38,812 nt of DNA from Peptococcaceae bacterium. Its GTDB lineage: Bacteria; Bacillota; Peptococcia; Peptococcales; Peptococcaceae. The notes beneath the pieces were generated by a model. That model was not told where the DNA came from, made no database searches, and saw nothing but the letters and a program-made list of their open reading frames with translations. Positions 23,245 to 31,500 of this stretch are shown in pieces. The first letter of the stretch is position 1; each line of letters begins with the position of its first letter. The DNA lies in the NCBI GenBank assembly GCA_017547685.1, contig JAFYPD010000063.1, positions 1 through 38,812 on the forward strand, in the 5' to 3' direction. Made by a program: the position numbers and the translations under genes.

Positions 23245-24527
23245 CGGTATCGCATTCCATGGCAGACCTTTTGTGTTGCCTGCTACTGTATTCTTTTCTC
23301 GGCTGGGCGGCAGAGATGGGTTATTTCACAATAAAAAACAAACGATTTGTGAATAGCGGGTTTTTGGATCTGCCATTTGCACTGCCTTACGGGATTGCAG
23401 CGGTTCTGCTGATCACGGCATTGCCGACCCTGCAGCATAATATACCGCTGCAGTATGTGCTGACCTTCGTGGTGGTTGGGATGGTATGGACCCTGTCGGA
23501 GCATTTTATAAAGCGGGTCAGCCGGCATAATGCGTTTGAGCGGGAACACCGGCTGATGTTCTACAATAACAGGAGCATTGGCTATCATCTGCTGCTGGCG
23601 GCCATCTATCTGGTTATCTATCTGGTGGTGCATCCGATTCTGATGGCAGTTATGCTGCTGCTGCCGGCTCTGCTGGTGAAAATTACAGTTGCTGTTCTAA
23701 TGATTCTGGTGGCGGCTGACTTTCTAGGCGTGTGTTACACCATCCGCACCAGTCATGTTTCAAAGACCGGCGCCGCCATGCAGCGCAGAACCATCCGGCT
23801 GCTGGATAAGGCGACGGCGGCCATCTGGAAGCGATTGCAGAAAGAGTATCCGGGAATCCGGGAGCCGCTGGATTTAACAAAACCGCAATATGTGTTTGCG
23901 GAAGGGCTCTGCTTTGATAAACTTGTGTGGGTGTTTCTGGCCTCCTCCTTCCTCGGTGCACTGATTGAAATGGTGTACTGTTACAGCATTGACGGCTTCT
24001 GGATGAATCGATCCAGTCTGTTGTACGGCACATTCAGTGTAGTGTGGGGTTTTGGCGCGGTGATTCTCACCATTATGCTGCAGAAGCTGAAAGGGAAAAG
24101 CGTATTCTGGATTTTTGCCGCAGGGTTTCTCATTGGCGGCAGCTATGAATATCTATGCAGTGTCATGAGCGAGATTGTGTTTGGCACCGTATTCTGGGAT
24201 TACAGCAATATGCCGCTGAATATCGGCGGGCGCACCAATGTACTGTACTGTGTGGCATGGGGAATTCTGGCGGTTATCTGGATGAAAGGGATTTATCCGG
24301 TGATGGACAGAAGCATCGAAAAAATTCCGACTCTGCTGGGCGAATGCATCACCTGGGCTATCGTGGTTGTGATTTTTTGTGACGGCGTACTGACTGCCGG
24401 CGCCATGATGCGCTATACCGACCGGCAGACCAGCCCGGAACCGCAGACTGTTATCGAAGAATTTCTGGACAGCAATTACGACGATGCCTGGATGGAACAG
24501 CGCTGGCCGAATATGAAACTGACATGA
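23241..24527 (+). CDS. PF06541-type (CmpB-like) membrane protein
   Basis: A 428-residue polytopic membrane protein often annotated as putative ABC transporter permease (PF06541). It has two similar halves: residues 17-55 (YSFLGWAAEMGYF ... GFLDLPFALPYG) and about 236-275 (SSFLGALIEMVYC ... SSLLYGTFSVVWG). Each half has several hydrophobic segments, and a charged cytoplasmic linker lies between (about 165-225). The 4-base overlap with the GT8 gene shows translational coupling; the pair may act together on the cell envelope. No partner ATPase gene is next to it. The annotated transporter role is only by family name. Confidence 0.8.
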   Translation: MTVSHSMADLLCCLLLYSFLGWAAEMGYFTIKNKRFVNSGFLDLPFALPYGIAAVLLITALPTLQHNIPLQYVLTFVVVGMVWTLSEHFIKRVSRHNAFEREHRLMFYNNRSIGYHLLLAAIYLVIYLVVHPILMAVMLLLPALLVKITVAVLMILVAADFLGVCYTIRTSHVSKTGAAMQRRTIRLLDKATAAIWKRLQKEYPGIREPLDLTKPQYVFAEGLCFDKLVWVFLASSFLGALIEMVYCYSIDGFWMNRSSLLYGTFSVVWGFGAVILTIMLQKLKGKSVFWIFAAGFLIGGSYEYLCSVMSEIVFGTVFWDYSNMPLNIGGRTNVLYCVAWGILAVIWMKGIYPVMDRSIEKIPTLLGECITWAIVVVIFCDGVLTAGAMMRYTDRQTSPEPQTVIEEFLDSNYDDAWMEQRWPNMKLT

Positions 24528-24532
24528 CGCCT

Positions 24533-24624
24533 CGCCAATTTTTTGAAAAAATTTCGCCAACTTTCCGAAAAATTTTACGCCAATCTTCTGAAAAATAATT
24601 TGCCAACTTTCCGGTTTTTGATTG
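24533..24624. repeat. Tandem array of four 22-24 bp units before the DUF4143 ATPase
   Basis: Units start CGCCAATTTTTTG (24533), CGCCAACTTTCCG (24555), CGCCAATCTTCTG (24578) and TGCCAACTTTCCG (24601). Each begins [CT]GCCAA, followed by a near-palindromic T-run/A-run. The period of 22-23 bases is about two helical turns. Three units hold close matches to the CodY consensus AATTTTCWGAAAATT (12, 12 and 13 of 15, at 24537, 24559 and 24582). The promoter follows directly. Confidence 0.65.
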
Positions 24625-24649
24625 CATATCATCTGGTGTATGGTATACT
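24622..24649 (+). promoter_or_regulatory. Promoter of the DUF4143 ATPase
   Basis: TTGCAT (24622-24627), 16 bases, TATACT (24644-24649). The -35 lies at the end of the tandem array. Confidence 0.5.
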
Positions 24650-24675
24650 ATAACCAGTGAGAGGAGGCGACCGTT

Positions 24676-25959
24676 ATGCCGATTATCAAAAACTATCGCA
24701 AGAGAATTGCTGACGATATTTTAAAACGAAAACTGGAAGGCAAAGGCGCTGTTTTGATTGAGGGGCCTAAGTGGTGCGGGAAGACAACAACGGCTGAACA
24801 GATTGCTGCCAGTGTTCTTTATATGGACGAGCCGGAAACAAAGGCACAGAATATTGCTATGGCGGAATTGAATCCGAAACGGCTGTTAAAAGGGGATACG
24901 CCACGCGTTATCGATGAGTGGCAACTTGCGCCGAAACTCTGGGATGCAATCCGTTTTGAGGTTGACCATCGCGGTGAACTGGGGCAATTTGTTCTCACGG
25001 GTTCGGCTGTTCCTGCAGATACAAAAGAAATCACACATTCTGGCACTGGCCGGTTTACCTGGCTGACCATGCGGCCGATGAGCCTTTATGAGTCTGGAGA
25101 GTCCACTGGTGAAATCAGTTTGAAAGAGTTGTTCACAACTCCTGAAACGATAGATGGCGAATCACATATAAATCTTGACCGCCTGGCATTTCTGGTATGC
25201 CGGGGCGGCTGGCCGCAGTCGGTCGGGATGCAGGATGAAATTGCACTGGATCAGGCAATCGATTATTATGATGCCGTGGTTCATTTGGATATCAACAGAG
25301 CCGATAATGTGAATAAAAACCCTGAACGGGTGAAACGATTCATGCGATCTTATGCCAGAAATCAGGGGAGTCAGACAGCCAATACGGTTCTTGCGAATGA
25401 TATTTCTGCAAATGACGGTGCCACCATTGATGATGAAACAGTGGCATCTTATGTAAATGCGCTCAAGAAAATATTTGTGATTGAAGATATGCCGGCCTGG
25501 AATCCGAACCTTCGCTCAAAAGCGGCGATTCGCTCGTCGGATACGCGATATTACATCGACCCGTCTATCGCCGCAGCAGCATTAGGGATTGGCCCTCAGG
25601 ATTTAATTGCTGATTTGAAGACATTTGGTTTCCTTTTTGAAACATTGTGTGTACGTGATTTGCGTGTGTTTGCCGATGCCATGAATGGCTCGGTTTATCA
25701 TTATCGCGATAAAGATGGCCTGGAATGTGATGCGGTCGTTCATCTGCGCAACGGTGCTTATGGGCTGGTTGAAATAAAACTTGGCGGAGATTCGCTCATT
25801 GAAGAAGGTGCAAAAACCTTAACGGCTCTGGCCAAAAAAATTGACACCGATAAAATGAATGCGCCAGCATTTTCTATGGTTCTTGTCGGCATTGGTAATT
25901 ATGCGTACCGCCGCAAGGACGGAATCTATGTGGTTCCCATTGGCTGTCTGCGTGATTAA
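24676..25959 (+). CDS. ATP-binding protein with AAA_14 and DUF4143 domains
   Basis: A 427-residue protein. The AAA_14 ATPase part has P-loop GPKWCGKTTTAEQI near residue 30, VIDEWQLAP as Walker B, and FVLTGSAVPA as sensor region. The DUF4143 part from about residue 200 ends in ECDAVVHLRNGAYGLVEIKLGG, the D...EIK pattern of a PD-(D/E)XK nuclease-like fold. Such proteins are numerous in anaerobes and their role is unknown. AGGAGG lies before the ATG. It is a single-gene unit with its own promoter, array and terminator. With the ATPase at 8820 it is the second ATPase plus nuclease-like protein in the window, although they are of different families. Confidence 0.9.
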   Translation: MPIIKNYRKRIADDILKRKLEGKGAVLIEGPKWCGKTTTAEQIAASVLYMDEPETKAQNIAMAELNPKRLLKGDTPRVIDEWQLAPKLWDAIRFEVDHRGELGQFVLTGSAVPADTKEITHSGTGRFTWLTMRPMSLYESGESTGEISLKELFTTPETIDGESHINLDRLAFLVCRGGWPQSVGMQDEIALDQAIDYYDAVVHLDINRADNVNKNPERVKRFMRSYARNQGSQTANTVLANDISANDGATIDDETVASYVNALKKIFVIEDMPAWNPNLRSKAAIRSSDTRYYIDPSIAAAALGIGPQDLIADLKTFGFLFETLCVRDLRVFADAMNGSVYHYRDKDGLECDAVVHLRNGAYGLVEIKLGGDSLIEEGAKTLTALAKKIDTDKMNAPAFSMVLVGIGNYAYRRKDGIYVVPIGCLRD

Positions 25960-25984
25960 ATATGGATTGCTGAAAAAAGATAAA

Positions 25985-26024
25985 CTCCGGTTTGTCCTGA
26001 AATAATGGGCAGACCGGATTTTTT
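25985..26024 (+). terminator. Terminator after the DUF4143 ATPase
   Basis: CCGGTTTGTCC (25987-25997) pairs with GGGCAGACCGG (26007-26017) through two wobble pairs; TTTTTT follows. Confidence 0.85.
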
Positions 26025-26041
26025 GATATTCGCCTCAAATC

Positions 26042-26070
26042 TTGACAATTCTTCTGTAAAACAGTATCAT
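26042..26070 (+). promoter_or_regulatory. Promoter of the ABC-F gene
   Basis: TTGACA (26042-26047), 17 bases, TATCAT (26065-26070). The leader would be about 100 bases. The same reading frame is open through it from an ATG at 26081, but without a ribosome site. Confidence 0.65.
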
Positions 26071-26179
26071 TAAACAGATAATGTTTATGTTAGCGCCAGA
26101 TAGCGTGTTGCCGCAAAAATGGTCAACAAAGCGGATTGAACGGCGTATCAAGAATTATGAATATTGCAGGAGGAAGAAC

Positions 26180-27778
26180 ATGATCACTGTAAATAACGTC
26201 AGCTTGAGCTTTGATGGCACAACTTTATTCTCCGATGTAAACCTCAAATTTACGCCGGGCAACTGCTACGGCATCATCGGTGCAAACGGCGCCGGGAAAT
26301 CCACTTTTTTAAAAATTCTGAGCGGTGTGAAAGAACCAACCACCGGTGAAATTATCATTCCGGCCAATGTTCGTATGTCGGTATTAAAACAGGACCACTA
26401 CGCGTACGATGAATACACCGTTATGGACACGGTTATCATGGGCAATGCCCGTTTATATGAAATTATGCAGCAGAAGGATGCGCTGTATGCCAAACCGGAT
26501 TTCAGCGAGGAAGACGGTATTTTGGCATCGGAACTGGAAGGCGAATTTGCCGAATTAAACGGCTGGGATGCCGAAACCGAAGTACAGAAACTGTTACAGG
26601 GCCTGGGGCTGGAAACCGGTATTGAGTATTCTATGATGAGTTCTCTGGACGGGAAACAGAAAGTGAAAGTGCTGCTGGCGCAGGCGCTGTTCGGTCAGCC
26701 GCAGATTATTCTGCTGGATGAACCGACCAACAACCTGGATATCCAGTCTATCCGCTGGCTGGAAGATTTTCTGATGGACTATGAAGGGACTGTTATCGTG
26801 GTGTCCCATGACCGTCACTTCTTAAATATGGTTTGTACCCACATCGTGGATATCGACTTCAAGAAAATTAAAATCTACACCGGGAACTATGATTTCTGGT
26901 ACGAATCCAGTCAGCTGATGCAGCGCCTGATGCGTGATCAGAACCGTAAAAAAGAAGATAAAATCAAAGAACTGCAGAACTTTATCTCCCGTTTCTCAGC
27001 CAATAAATCCAAGGCGAAACAGGCAACCGCCCGCCGCAAACTGCTGGATAAACTGACTGTAGAAGAACTGCCGGTATCCTCCCGCAAATATCCATACTTA
27101 GGTTTTGAAATGGACAGAGAACCGGGCAAAGAAATTCTGACCGTAGAAAACCTGAGCAAAACAGTGGACGGTGTAAAAGTGCTGAATAACGTATCCTTCC
27201 GCATTGAAAAGGGCGACAAGGTTGCGTTCATGGGTGAAAATGAAATCGCTACCACAACTCTGTTCCAGATTCTGATGGGCGAACTGGAGCCGGACGAAGG
27301 CAGTTTCAAATGGGGCGTGAGCACCAGCCAGTCCTACTTCCCGCACGATAACAGCGCATACTTTAACGATTGCAAACTGTCTATTCTGCGCTGGCTGGAG
27401 CAGTACACCCCGAAAGACCACACCGAAACCTATCTGCGCGGCTTTCTGGGCAGAATGCTGTTCTCCGGTGATGATGTGCTGAAACCGGTGAATGTGTTAT
27501 CCGGGGGCGAAAAAGTTCGCTGTATGTTAAGTAAAATGATGATGTACGGCGCAAACGTACTGGTAATCGACCAGCCAACCAACCATCTGGACCTGGAATC
27601 TATTACAGCTGTGAACAATGGTTTAATCGAATTCAAAGGTGTACTGCTGTTTGCCTCCCACGACCATCAGTTTGTGGATACCATTGCAAACCGTATCATC
27701 GAAATCCAGCAGGAAGGTGTTCTGAGCAAAATCGGGACGTACGATGAGTTCCTGGAATGGAAGTATGAGAGAAAATAA
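26180..27778 (+). CDS. ABC-F family ATPase (YbiT/YkpA-like) with degenerate second site
   Basis: A soluble 532-residue protein with two ABC domains and no membrane part, so it belongs to ABC-F, whose members act on ribosomes. Domain 1: Walker A GANGAGKST (34-42), signature SLDGKQK, Walker B LLDEPTNNLD (D180, E181). A charged linker (about 250-300, RKKEDKIKELQNF) is the interdomain arm. Domain 2: Walker A reads GENEIATTT (352-360), with Thr at 358 in place of the catalytic Lys, and Walker B is IDQPTNHLD, with Gln465 in place of Glu; the signature LSGGEK is normal. Thus site 2 should bind or hydrolyse ATP poorly. GGAGGAAG precedes the ATG. It is not adjacent to rRNA or drug genes, and resistance is not implied. 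Confidence 0.92.
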   Translation: MITVNNVSLSFDGTTLFSDVNLKFTPGNCYGIIGANGAGKSTFLKILSGVKEPTTGEIIIPANVRMSVLKQDHYAYDEYTVMDTVIMGNARLYEIMQQKDALYAKPDFSEEDGILASELEGEFAELNGWDAETEVQKLLQGLGLETGIEYSMMSSLDGKQKVKVLLAQALFGQPQIILLDEPTNNLDIQSIRWLEDFLMDYEGTVIVVSHDRHFLNMVCTHIVDIDFKKIKIYTGNYDFWYESSQLMQRLMRDQNRKKEDKIKELQNFISRFSANKSKAKQATARRKLLDKLTVEELPVSSRKYPYLGFEMDREPGKEILTVENLSKTVDGVKVLNNVSFRIEKGDKVAFMGENEIATTTLFQILMGELEPDEGSFKWGVSTSQSYFPHDNSAYFNDCKLSILRWLEQYTPKDHTETYLRGFLGRMLFSGDDVLKPVNVLSGGEKVRCMLSKMMMYGANVLVIDQPTNHLDLESITAVNNGLIEFKGVLLFASHDHQFVDTIANRIIEIQQEGVLSKIGTYDEFLEWKYERK

Positions 27779-27807
27779 TATTGCCTGAATCATAAGAGAT
27801 ACGATAT

Positions 27808-27959
27808 AAAACGACCAGCTATCATTTACCCATTCTGGCTAAAGCCGGACATTTTTTGCCTGTCGTCCGCCTTACGCAGATTGTATCTGCGACGGTACGG
27901 ACAGCAGACAAAAAAAGTTCCGTTTTAATGCAGAATGTAAATATAGCTGGTCGTTTTTT
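27808..27959. ncRNA. 152-base fold-back element, possible structured RNA or small mobile repeat
   Basis: The ends pair: AAAACGACCAGCTAT (27808-27822) with ATAGCTGGTCGTTTT (27943-27957), perfectly over 15 bp, and the stem continues with ATTTAC/GTAAAT and ATTCTG/CAGAAT. Inside are ATTTTTTG/CAAAAAAA, CTGTCGTCCG/CGGACAGCAG and a tip CGCAGAT-TGT-ATCTGCG. The right end runs into a T-run, so it can end the ABC-F transcript. It could be a structured RNA, an elaborate terminator or a MITE-like repeat. No ORF is convincing. The remainder of 27960-28098 has a palindrome at 27997-28014 and no gene. Confidence 0.5.
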
Positions 27960-27996
27960 GCTGCAGATATTCTCATCTAAAAAGACGAACCGGCGT

Positions 27997-28014
27997 AATT
28001 TTTACCGAAAAATT
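27997..28014. promoter_or_regulatory. Palindrome upstream of the aminotransferase
   Basis: AATTTTT-ACCG-AAAAATT, a 7-4-7 inverted repeat about 100 bases upstream of the promoter. A second weak CodY-like site (10 of 15) surrounds TTTCTGAAAA near 28022-28031. These are only candidates for CodY control. Confidence 0.3.
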
Positions 28015-28098
28015 TATTGGGTTTCTGAAAAAAGAGTAGTAATGTGTGTTTCTGGTTAAAAATACAAAATAAATACAAAATACATGGTGCTCCCTTTA

Positions 28099-28127
28099 TT
28101 GCGTAGTGCGGCAGAACACGGTATAAT
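28099..28127 (+). promoter_or_regulatory. Promoter of the aminotransferase
   Basis: TTGCGT (28099-28104), 17 bases, TATAAT (28122-28127). The leader is about 60 bases. Confidence 0.55.
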
Positions 28128-28193
28128 AACAAAATGTGAGTAAAGCACTGTAAAGAAATATGTATTTTTATTAAGAGAAAGTAGGAATGGAAC

Positions 28194-29441
28194 ATGAGCG
28201 TTTTAGCAAAACATACGCAGGGCAAGGGCGGCCCGGATAAAATCTTTCGCATCAGCGGTATGGCAAAAGCACGTGCAGCAGAGGTAGGCAAAGAAAATAT
28301 TGTCAATGCCACTACTGGTGCTTTTTTAGATGCCGACGGCCAGCTGATTACATTAAAGACTGTGGAAGATACTGTAAAAACAATTCCATTCCGCGACTCG
28401 GCTGAATATGCCTCCATCGAAGGGACACCAGGGTTTATTGAGGCTGCCATTGATGCAGCATTCCGTGAATACCGTCCAAACGGTTATATTGGCGGGGTTG
28501 CAACACCGGGCGGTACCGGCGGGCTTCATCATGCCATCTATAACTATCTGGATGACGGTGATACCGTACTGACCATGGATCGCTACTGGGCAGCCTATAA
28601 AAGTATTGCCCGTGAAACAGGCCGCAACTTTGATACGTTTGTTACATTTGATGAAAACGGCAGATTCAATGTGCAGGGCTGTATCGCAAAACTGCGTGAA
28701 TATGCGGAAAAACAGACCAATGTGTTTATGATTCTGAATACACCGGCTAACAATCCGACCGGCTATAATGTGAAACAGGATGAATGGGAAGCTGTCGTGG
28801 CAGAACTGAGAGCTATTGCAAACAACGGCAGAAACAATGTGGTTCTGCTGCTGGACATCGCCTATATCGATTTTGCCGCACCGGAAGCCCGTCAGTTTTT
28901 TACGCTGTTTAATGACCTGCCGGAAAATTTCCTGCTGCTGGTTGCCTATACCATGTCTAAAAGCTATGCCATGTACGGCTATCGCTTAGGCTGTCTGCTG
29001 TGCGTTTCCTCCAGCCAGGAAGAAGTGGACAGTTTTGTTGCCATCAACAAATTCTCCAGCCGTGCAACCTGGTCTAACTGCAGCAAATTAGGGATGCTGG
29101 TGATGGAAAAAATCAATAAAGATCCGGAACTGAAAGCTGCATTCCGTGCTGAACAGGAGGAACTGCGCCTGAGTCTGCTGAACCGCGCAGAAGTGTTCAT
29201 CAAAGAAGCGCAGGAAGCAGGGCTGAAAACCTGTCCGTTTGATTCCGGGTTCTTTGTAACTGTTCCAACTGTGAAAGCAGAAGAAGTGGCTGCCGAACTG
29301 CGCAAGAGCGATATCTTTATGGTTCCGCTGGGTGACGGTGCCAATGCCGGTATCCGCGTAGCACTGTGTGCTCTGCCGGAAGAAAAAATTGTCGGTATGG
29401 CGGCAAAAATCAAAGAAGCGCTGGACGCAGTAGGGGAATAA
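28194..29441 (+). CDS. Class I/II pyridoxal-phosphate aminotransferase (aspartate/aromatic type)
   Basis: A cytoplasmic PLP enzyme of 415 residues. Features are GGVATPGGTGGLHHAIYNYL (cofactor phosphate region), MILNTPANNPTGYN, LLLDIAYIDF (the Asp and Tyr that hold the PLP ring), and the Schiff-base Lys256 in YTMSKSYAMYGYRLG. The C-terminal GDGANAGIRVALCALPEE carries the substrate carboxylate Arg. It probably transfers amino groups between aspartate or an aromatic amino acid and 2-oxoglutarate; the exact amino acid is not clear. AGGAA precedes the ATG at 28194. A terminator follows 14 bases after the stop, so it is monocistronic. CodY, encoded 1.2 kb downstream, often controls such genes. Confidence 0.92.
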   Translation: MSVLAKHTQGKGGPDKIFRISGMAKARAAEVGKENIVNATTGAFLDADGQLITLKTVEDTVKTIPFRDSAEYASIEGTPGFIEAAIDAAFREYRPNGYIGGVATPGGTGGLHHAIYNYLDDGDTVLTMDRYWAAYKSIARETGRNFDTFVTFDENGRFNVQGCIAKLREYAEKQTNVFMILNTPANNPTGYNVKQDEWEAVVAELRAIANNGRNNVVLLLDIAYIDFAAPEARQFFTLFNDLPENFLLLVAYTMSKSYAMYGYRLGCLLCVSSSQEEVDSFVAINKFSSRATWSNCSKLGMLVMEKINKDPELKAAFRAEQEELRLSLLNRAEVFIKEAQEAGLKTCPFDSGFFVTVPTVKAEEVAAELRKSDIFMVPLGDGANAGIRVALCALPEEKIVGMAAKIKEALDAVGE

Positions 29442-29455
29442 GAGATGAATGATAC

Positions 29456-29485
29456 AGAGCGTACCGTAAATGGTGCGCTCTTTTT
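29456..29485 (+). terminator. Terminator after the aminotransferase
   Basis: AGAGCGTACC pairs with GGTGCGCTCT (one wobble) around GTAAAT; the T-run follows. Confidence 0.85.
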
Positions 29486-29499
29486 CTCTGGTGTTATTC

Positions 29500-29528
29500 T
29501 TGCGTGGCGAAGCATTCTTTGCTATTAT
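29500..29528 (+). promoter_or_regulatory. Promoter of dusB
   Basis: TTGCGT (29500-29505), 17 bases, TATTAT (29523-29528). It shares its -35 sequence and spacing with the aminotransferase promoter. Confidence 0.5.
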
Positions 29529-29564
29529 GAAGTTAAAGTAAAAAACAGAAACAGGAGAAACAAT

Positions 29565-30521
29565 ATGAATCTGATTCAAATGATTCTGCAGGAAAATCCG
29601 GTAGTGGCCGCACCGATGGCCGGCATCAGCGACCGTCCGTCGCGGCTGATTGCCCGGGAATACGGATGCGGTCTGGTATATACGGAAATGATTAGTGCAA
29701 AGGCGCTCACGTATAAAAATCAGAAAACCTATCTGCTGATGAACATGGAAGGGGAAGTGCAGCCGGTTAATATGCAGATTTTTGGTTCCGAGCCGGACGT
29801 GATGGCGGAGGGTGCCCGTATTATGCAGGAACACGGTGCACAGATTATCGATATCAATATGGGCTGTCCGGTGCCGAAGGTGGTAAACAATGGGGAAGGG
29901 TCTTCACTGATGCGCAATCCGGAACTGGCGGCGGAGATTGTGGAAACCATGGTGAAAGCCGTTGATGTGCCGATTACCGTAAAATTCCGCAAAGGCTGGG
30001 ATGATGCGTCTGTCAATGCGGTGAAATTTGCAAAACGGATGGAGGCCGCAGGGGTCAGCGCCATGGCTGTGCATGGCCGGACCCGGATGCAGTATTACAG
30101 CGGCAAGGCCGACTGGGAGATTATCCGCCAGGTGAAAGAGGCGGTACAGGTGCCGGTTATCGGCAATGGTGATTTGTTTGAGCCGGAAGACGGCAAAGCC
30201 ATGATGGAGCAGACCGGATGCGACGGTATTATGCTGGGTCGCGGGGCACTGGGCCGCCCGTGGATGTATCAGCAGACGCTGGATTATCTGCGAACCGGGC
30301 AGTATGCGCCGGAGCCTGCGCTGGAACAGCGCAAGGAAGTGATTTTACATCACGCCCGGTTAATCTGTGCGGAAAAAGGCGAGTATGTGGCCATGAAGGA
30401 ACTGCGCAAACACATCGCCTGGTATTATAAGGGACTGCCTAACGCGGCTCGTATGCGGGATTTAATCAACACGGTATCCACTATGGAAGAGCTGCAGAAC
30501 CTGCTGCAGAGGAAGTTTTAA
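29565..30521 (+). CDS. dusB: tRNA-dihydrouridine synthase (DusB type)
   Basis: An FMN-dependent tRNA-modifying enzyme of 318 residues that reduces uridine to dihydrouridine. The N terminus NPVVAAPMAGISDRPSRL is the FMN-binding start of the barrel. YTEMISAKAL, IIDINMGCPVPKVVNN with the catalytic Cys, VKFRKGWDD, AVHGRTRMQYYSG and GCDGIMLGRGALGRPW follow the DusB/TIGR00737 pattern. The C-terminal helical domain includes the conserved HIAWYYKGLP. ACAGGAGAAA precedes the ATG at 29565; the reading frame opens earlier, but that part contains the preceding terminator. In Bacillus-like genomes dus genes sit next to other tRNA genes; here codY follows. Confidence 0.93.
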   Translation: MNLIQMILQENPVVAAPMAGISDRPSRLIAREYGCGLVYTEMISAKALTYKNQKTYLLMNMEGEVQPVNMQIFGSEPDVMAEGARIMQEHGAQIIDINMGCPVPKVVNNGEGSSLMRNPELAAEIVETMVKAVDVPITVKFRKGWDDASVNAVKFAKRMEAAGVSAMAVHGRTRMQYYSGKADWEIIRQVKEAVQVPVIGNGDLFEPEDGKAMMEQTGCDGIMLGRGALGRPWMYQQTLDYLRTGQYAPEPALEQRKEVILHHARLICAEKGEYVAMKELRKHIAWYYKGLPNAARMRDLINTVSTMEELQNLLQRKF

Positions 30522-30628
30522 TTGTATATATTTTCCTCAATAAAATTTAGCCTTCTGTGAATATTATGTAAATCTCTGGAAATAATACTACTATCTTGAG
30601 AACAACATGATTTTAGGAGGCAAATACA

Positions 30629-31360
30629 ATGGAACTGGAACAGGTATTAGAAAAAAACAGAACCATGCATTATATGATGCAGAGAGCTACTGTAGATGCG
30701 CTGGATGTACAGACTGCTGCGGAGCAGCTGCAGCATCTGTTACAGTGCAGTGTGTATATTATGAATCAGACAGGGGAGCTGCTTGGTTACAGCGATACAG
30801 AAGCGATGCAGCTGTTCAGCCGGAAGGAGCTGGATGAAAAACAGTGCAGCAAGGATAATCTGGAATGGATGCTGACCATTCGGCAGCCGGTATATAACCA
30901 GCGGCATAATGGAAACTGCATCTCTCTGGTGCCGGTGGGCAGCCAGTCGGAACAGATGGGGCTGTTCATCTGCGGCAGAGAGGAAGAGAAATTTTCAGAG
31001 GAAACACAGCTGCTGGCGGAGTATGCAGCAACGCTGGCCTCAGTGCTGATGATTCGGGCGGCCAGCCGCAAGGCGGAAACAGAGGCCCGCAAGAAAAATG
31101 TGGTGCAGCTGGCGCTGGAGGTGCTGTCGTATTCTGAACTGGAGGCAGTGAAGTATATTTTCAGTGAGATTGACGGCAATGAAGGGTTCCTGGTGGCCAG
31201 CAAACTGGCGGAAGAGTACAAGCTGACCCGTTCCGTTATCGTCAATGCGCTGCGCAAACTGGAAAGTGCCGGTGTTATCGATGCCCGTTCGCTGGGGATG
31301 AAAGGCACGTACATTAAAATTCTGAACGATTATCTGTATGAAGAACTGGCAGCCATCTAA
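30629..31360 (+). CDS. codY: GTP-sensing transcriptional repressor CodY
   Basis: A 243-residue global regulator (Bacillus CodY has 259). The N-terminal GAF-like sensor (about 1-155) binds branched-chain amino acids. The C-terminal winged helix is very well conserved: VVQLALEVLSYSELEAVKYIF, LVASKLAEEYKLTRSVIVNALRKLESAGVIDARSLGMKG. With GTP and isoleucine it represses nutrient-scavenging genes, so the amino-acid transporter and aminotransferase of this window are plausible targets. AGGAGG precedes the ATG. It is transcribed alone or with dusB; no clear promoter is seen in the 107-base gap. The usual partners (xerC, hslVU) are absent. A weak CodY-like site (10 of 15) occurs about 75 bases upstream. 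Confidence 0.95.
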   Translation: MELEQVLEKNRTMHYMMQRATVDALDVQTAAEQLQHLLQCSVYIMNQTGELLGYSDTEAMQLFSRKELDEKQCSKDNLEWMLTIRQPVYNQRHNGNCISLVPVGSQSEQMGLFICGREEEKFSEETQLLAEYAATLASVLMIRAASRKAETEARKKNVVQLALEVLSYSELEAVKYIFSEIDGNEGFLVASKLAEEYKLTRSVIVNALRKLESAGVIDARSLGMKGTYIKILNDYLYEELAAI

Positions 31361-31399
31361 AGCTGTGCCATAACCTGAGAGTATGAGAGTACAACAAAA

Positions 31400-31447
31400 A
31401 AAGACGTGGGAGAATGGGAGGACATTCTTCGACGTCTTTCTGTTTTT
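31400..31447. terminator. Bidirectional terminator after codY
   Basis: AAAGACGT (31400-31407) pairs with ACGTCTTT (31432-31439), extended inward by GAGAATG/CATTCTTC. A T-run lies on the plus side and seven A on the other, so it serves codY and the converging minus-strand operon. Confidence 0.83.
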
Positions 31448-31500
31448 CTCGATAGAGGATTTTACTGTGATTTCCAGAATATTCTAATATAGAAGCGGTA

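Noticed and set aside
24153..24632. 159-codon minus-strand frame covering the tandem array
   Set aside because: It is antisense to the PF06541 gene and its Lys/Phe-rich start is just the repeat array translated; no ribosome site.
26081..26179. 33-residue N-terminal extension of the ABC-F protein
   Set aside because: No ribosome site, and not part of the ABC-F fold; it lies in the probable mRNA leader.
29445..29564. N-terminal extension of dusB
   Set aside because: It would translate through the aminotransferase terminator; the ATG at 29565 has AGGAG and matches the family start.
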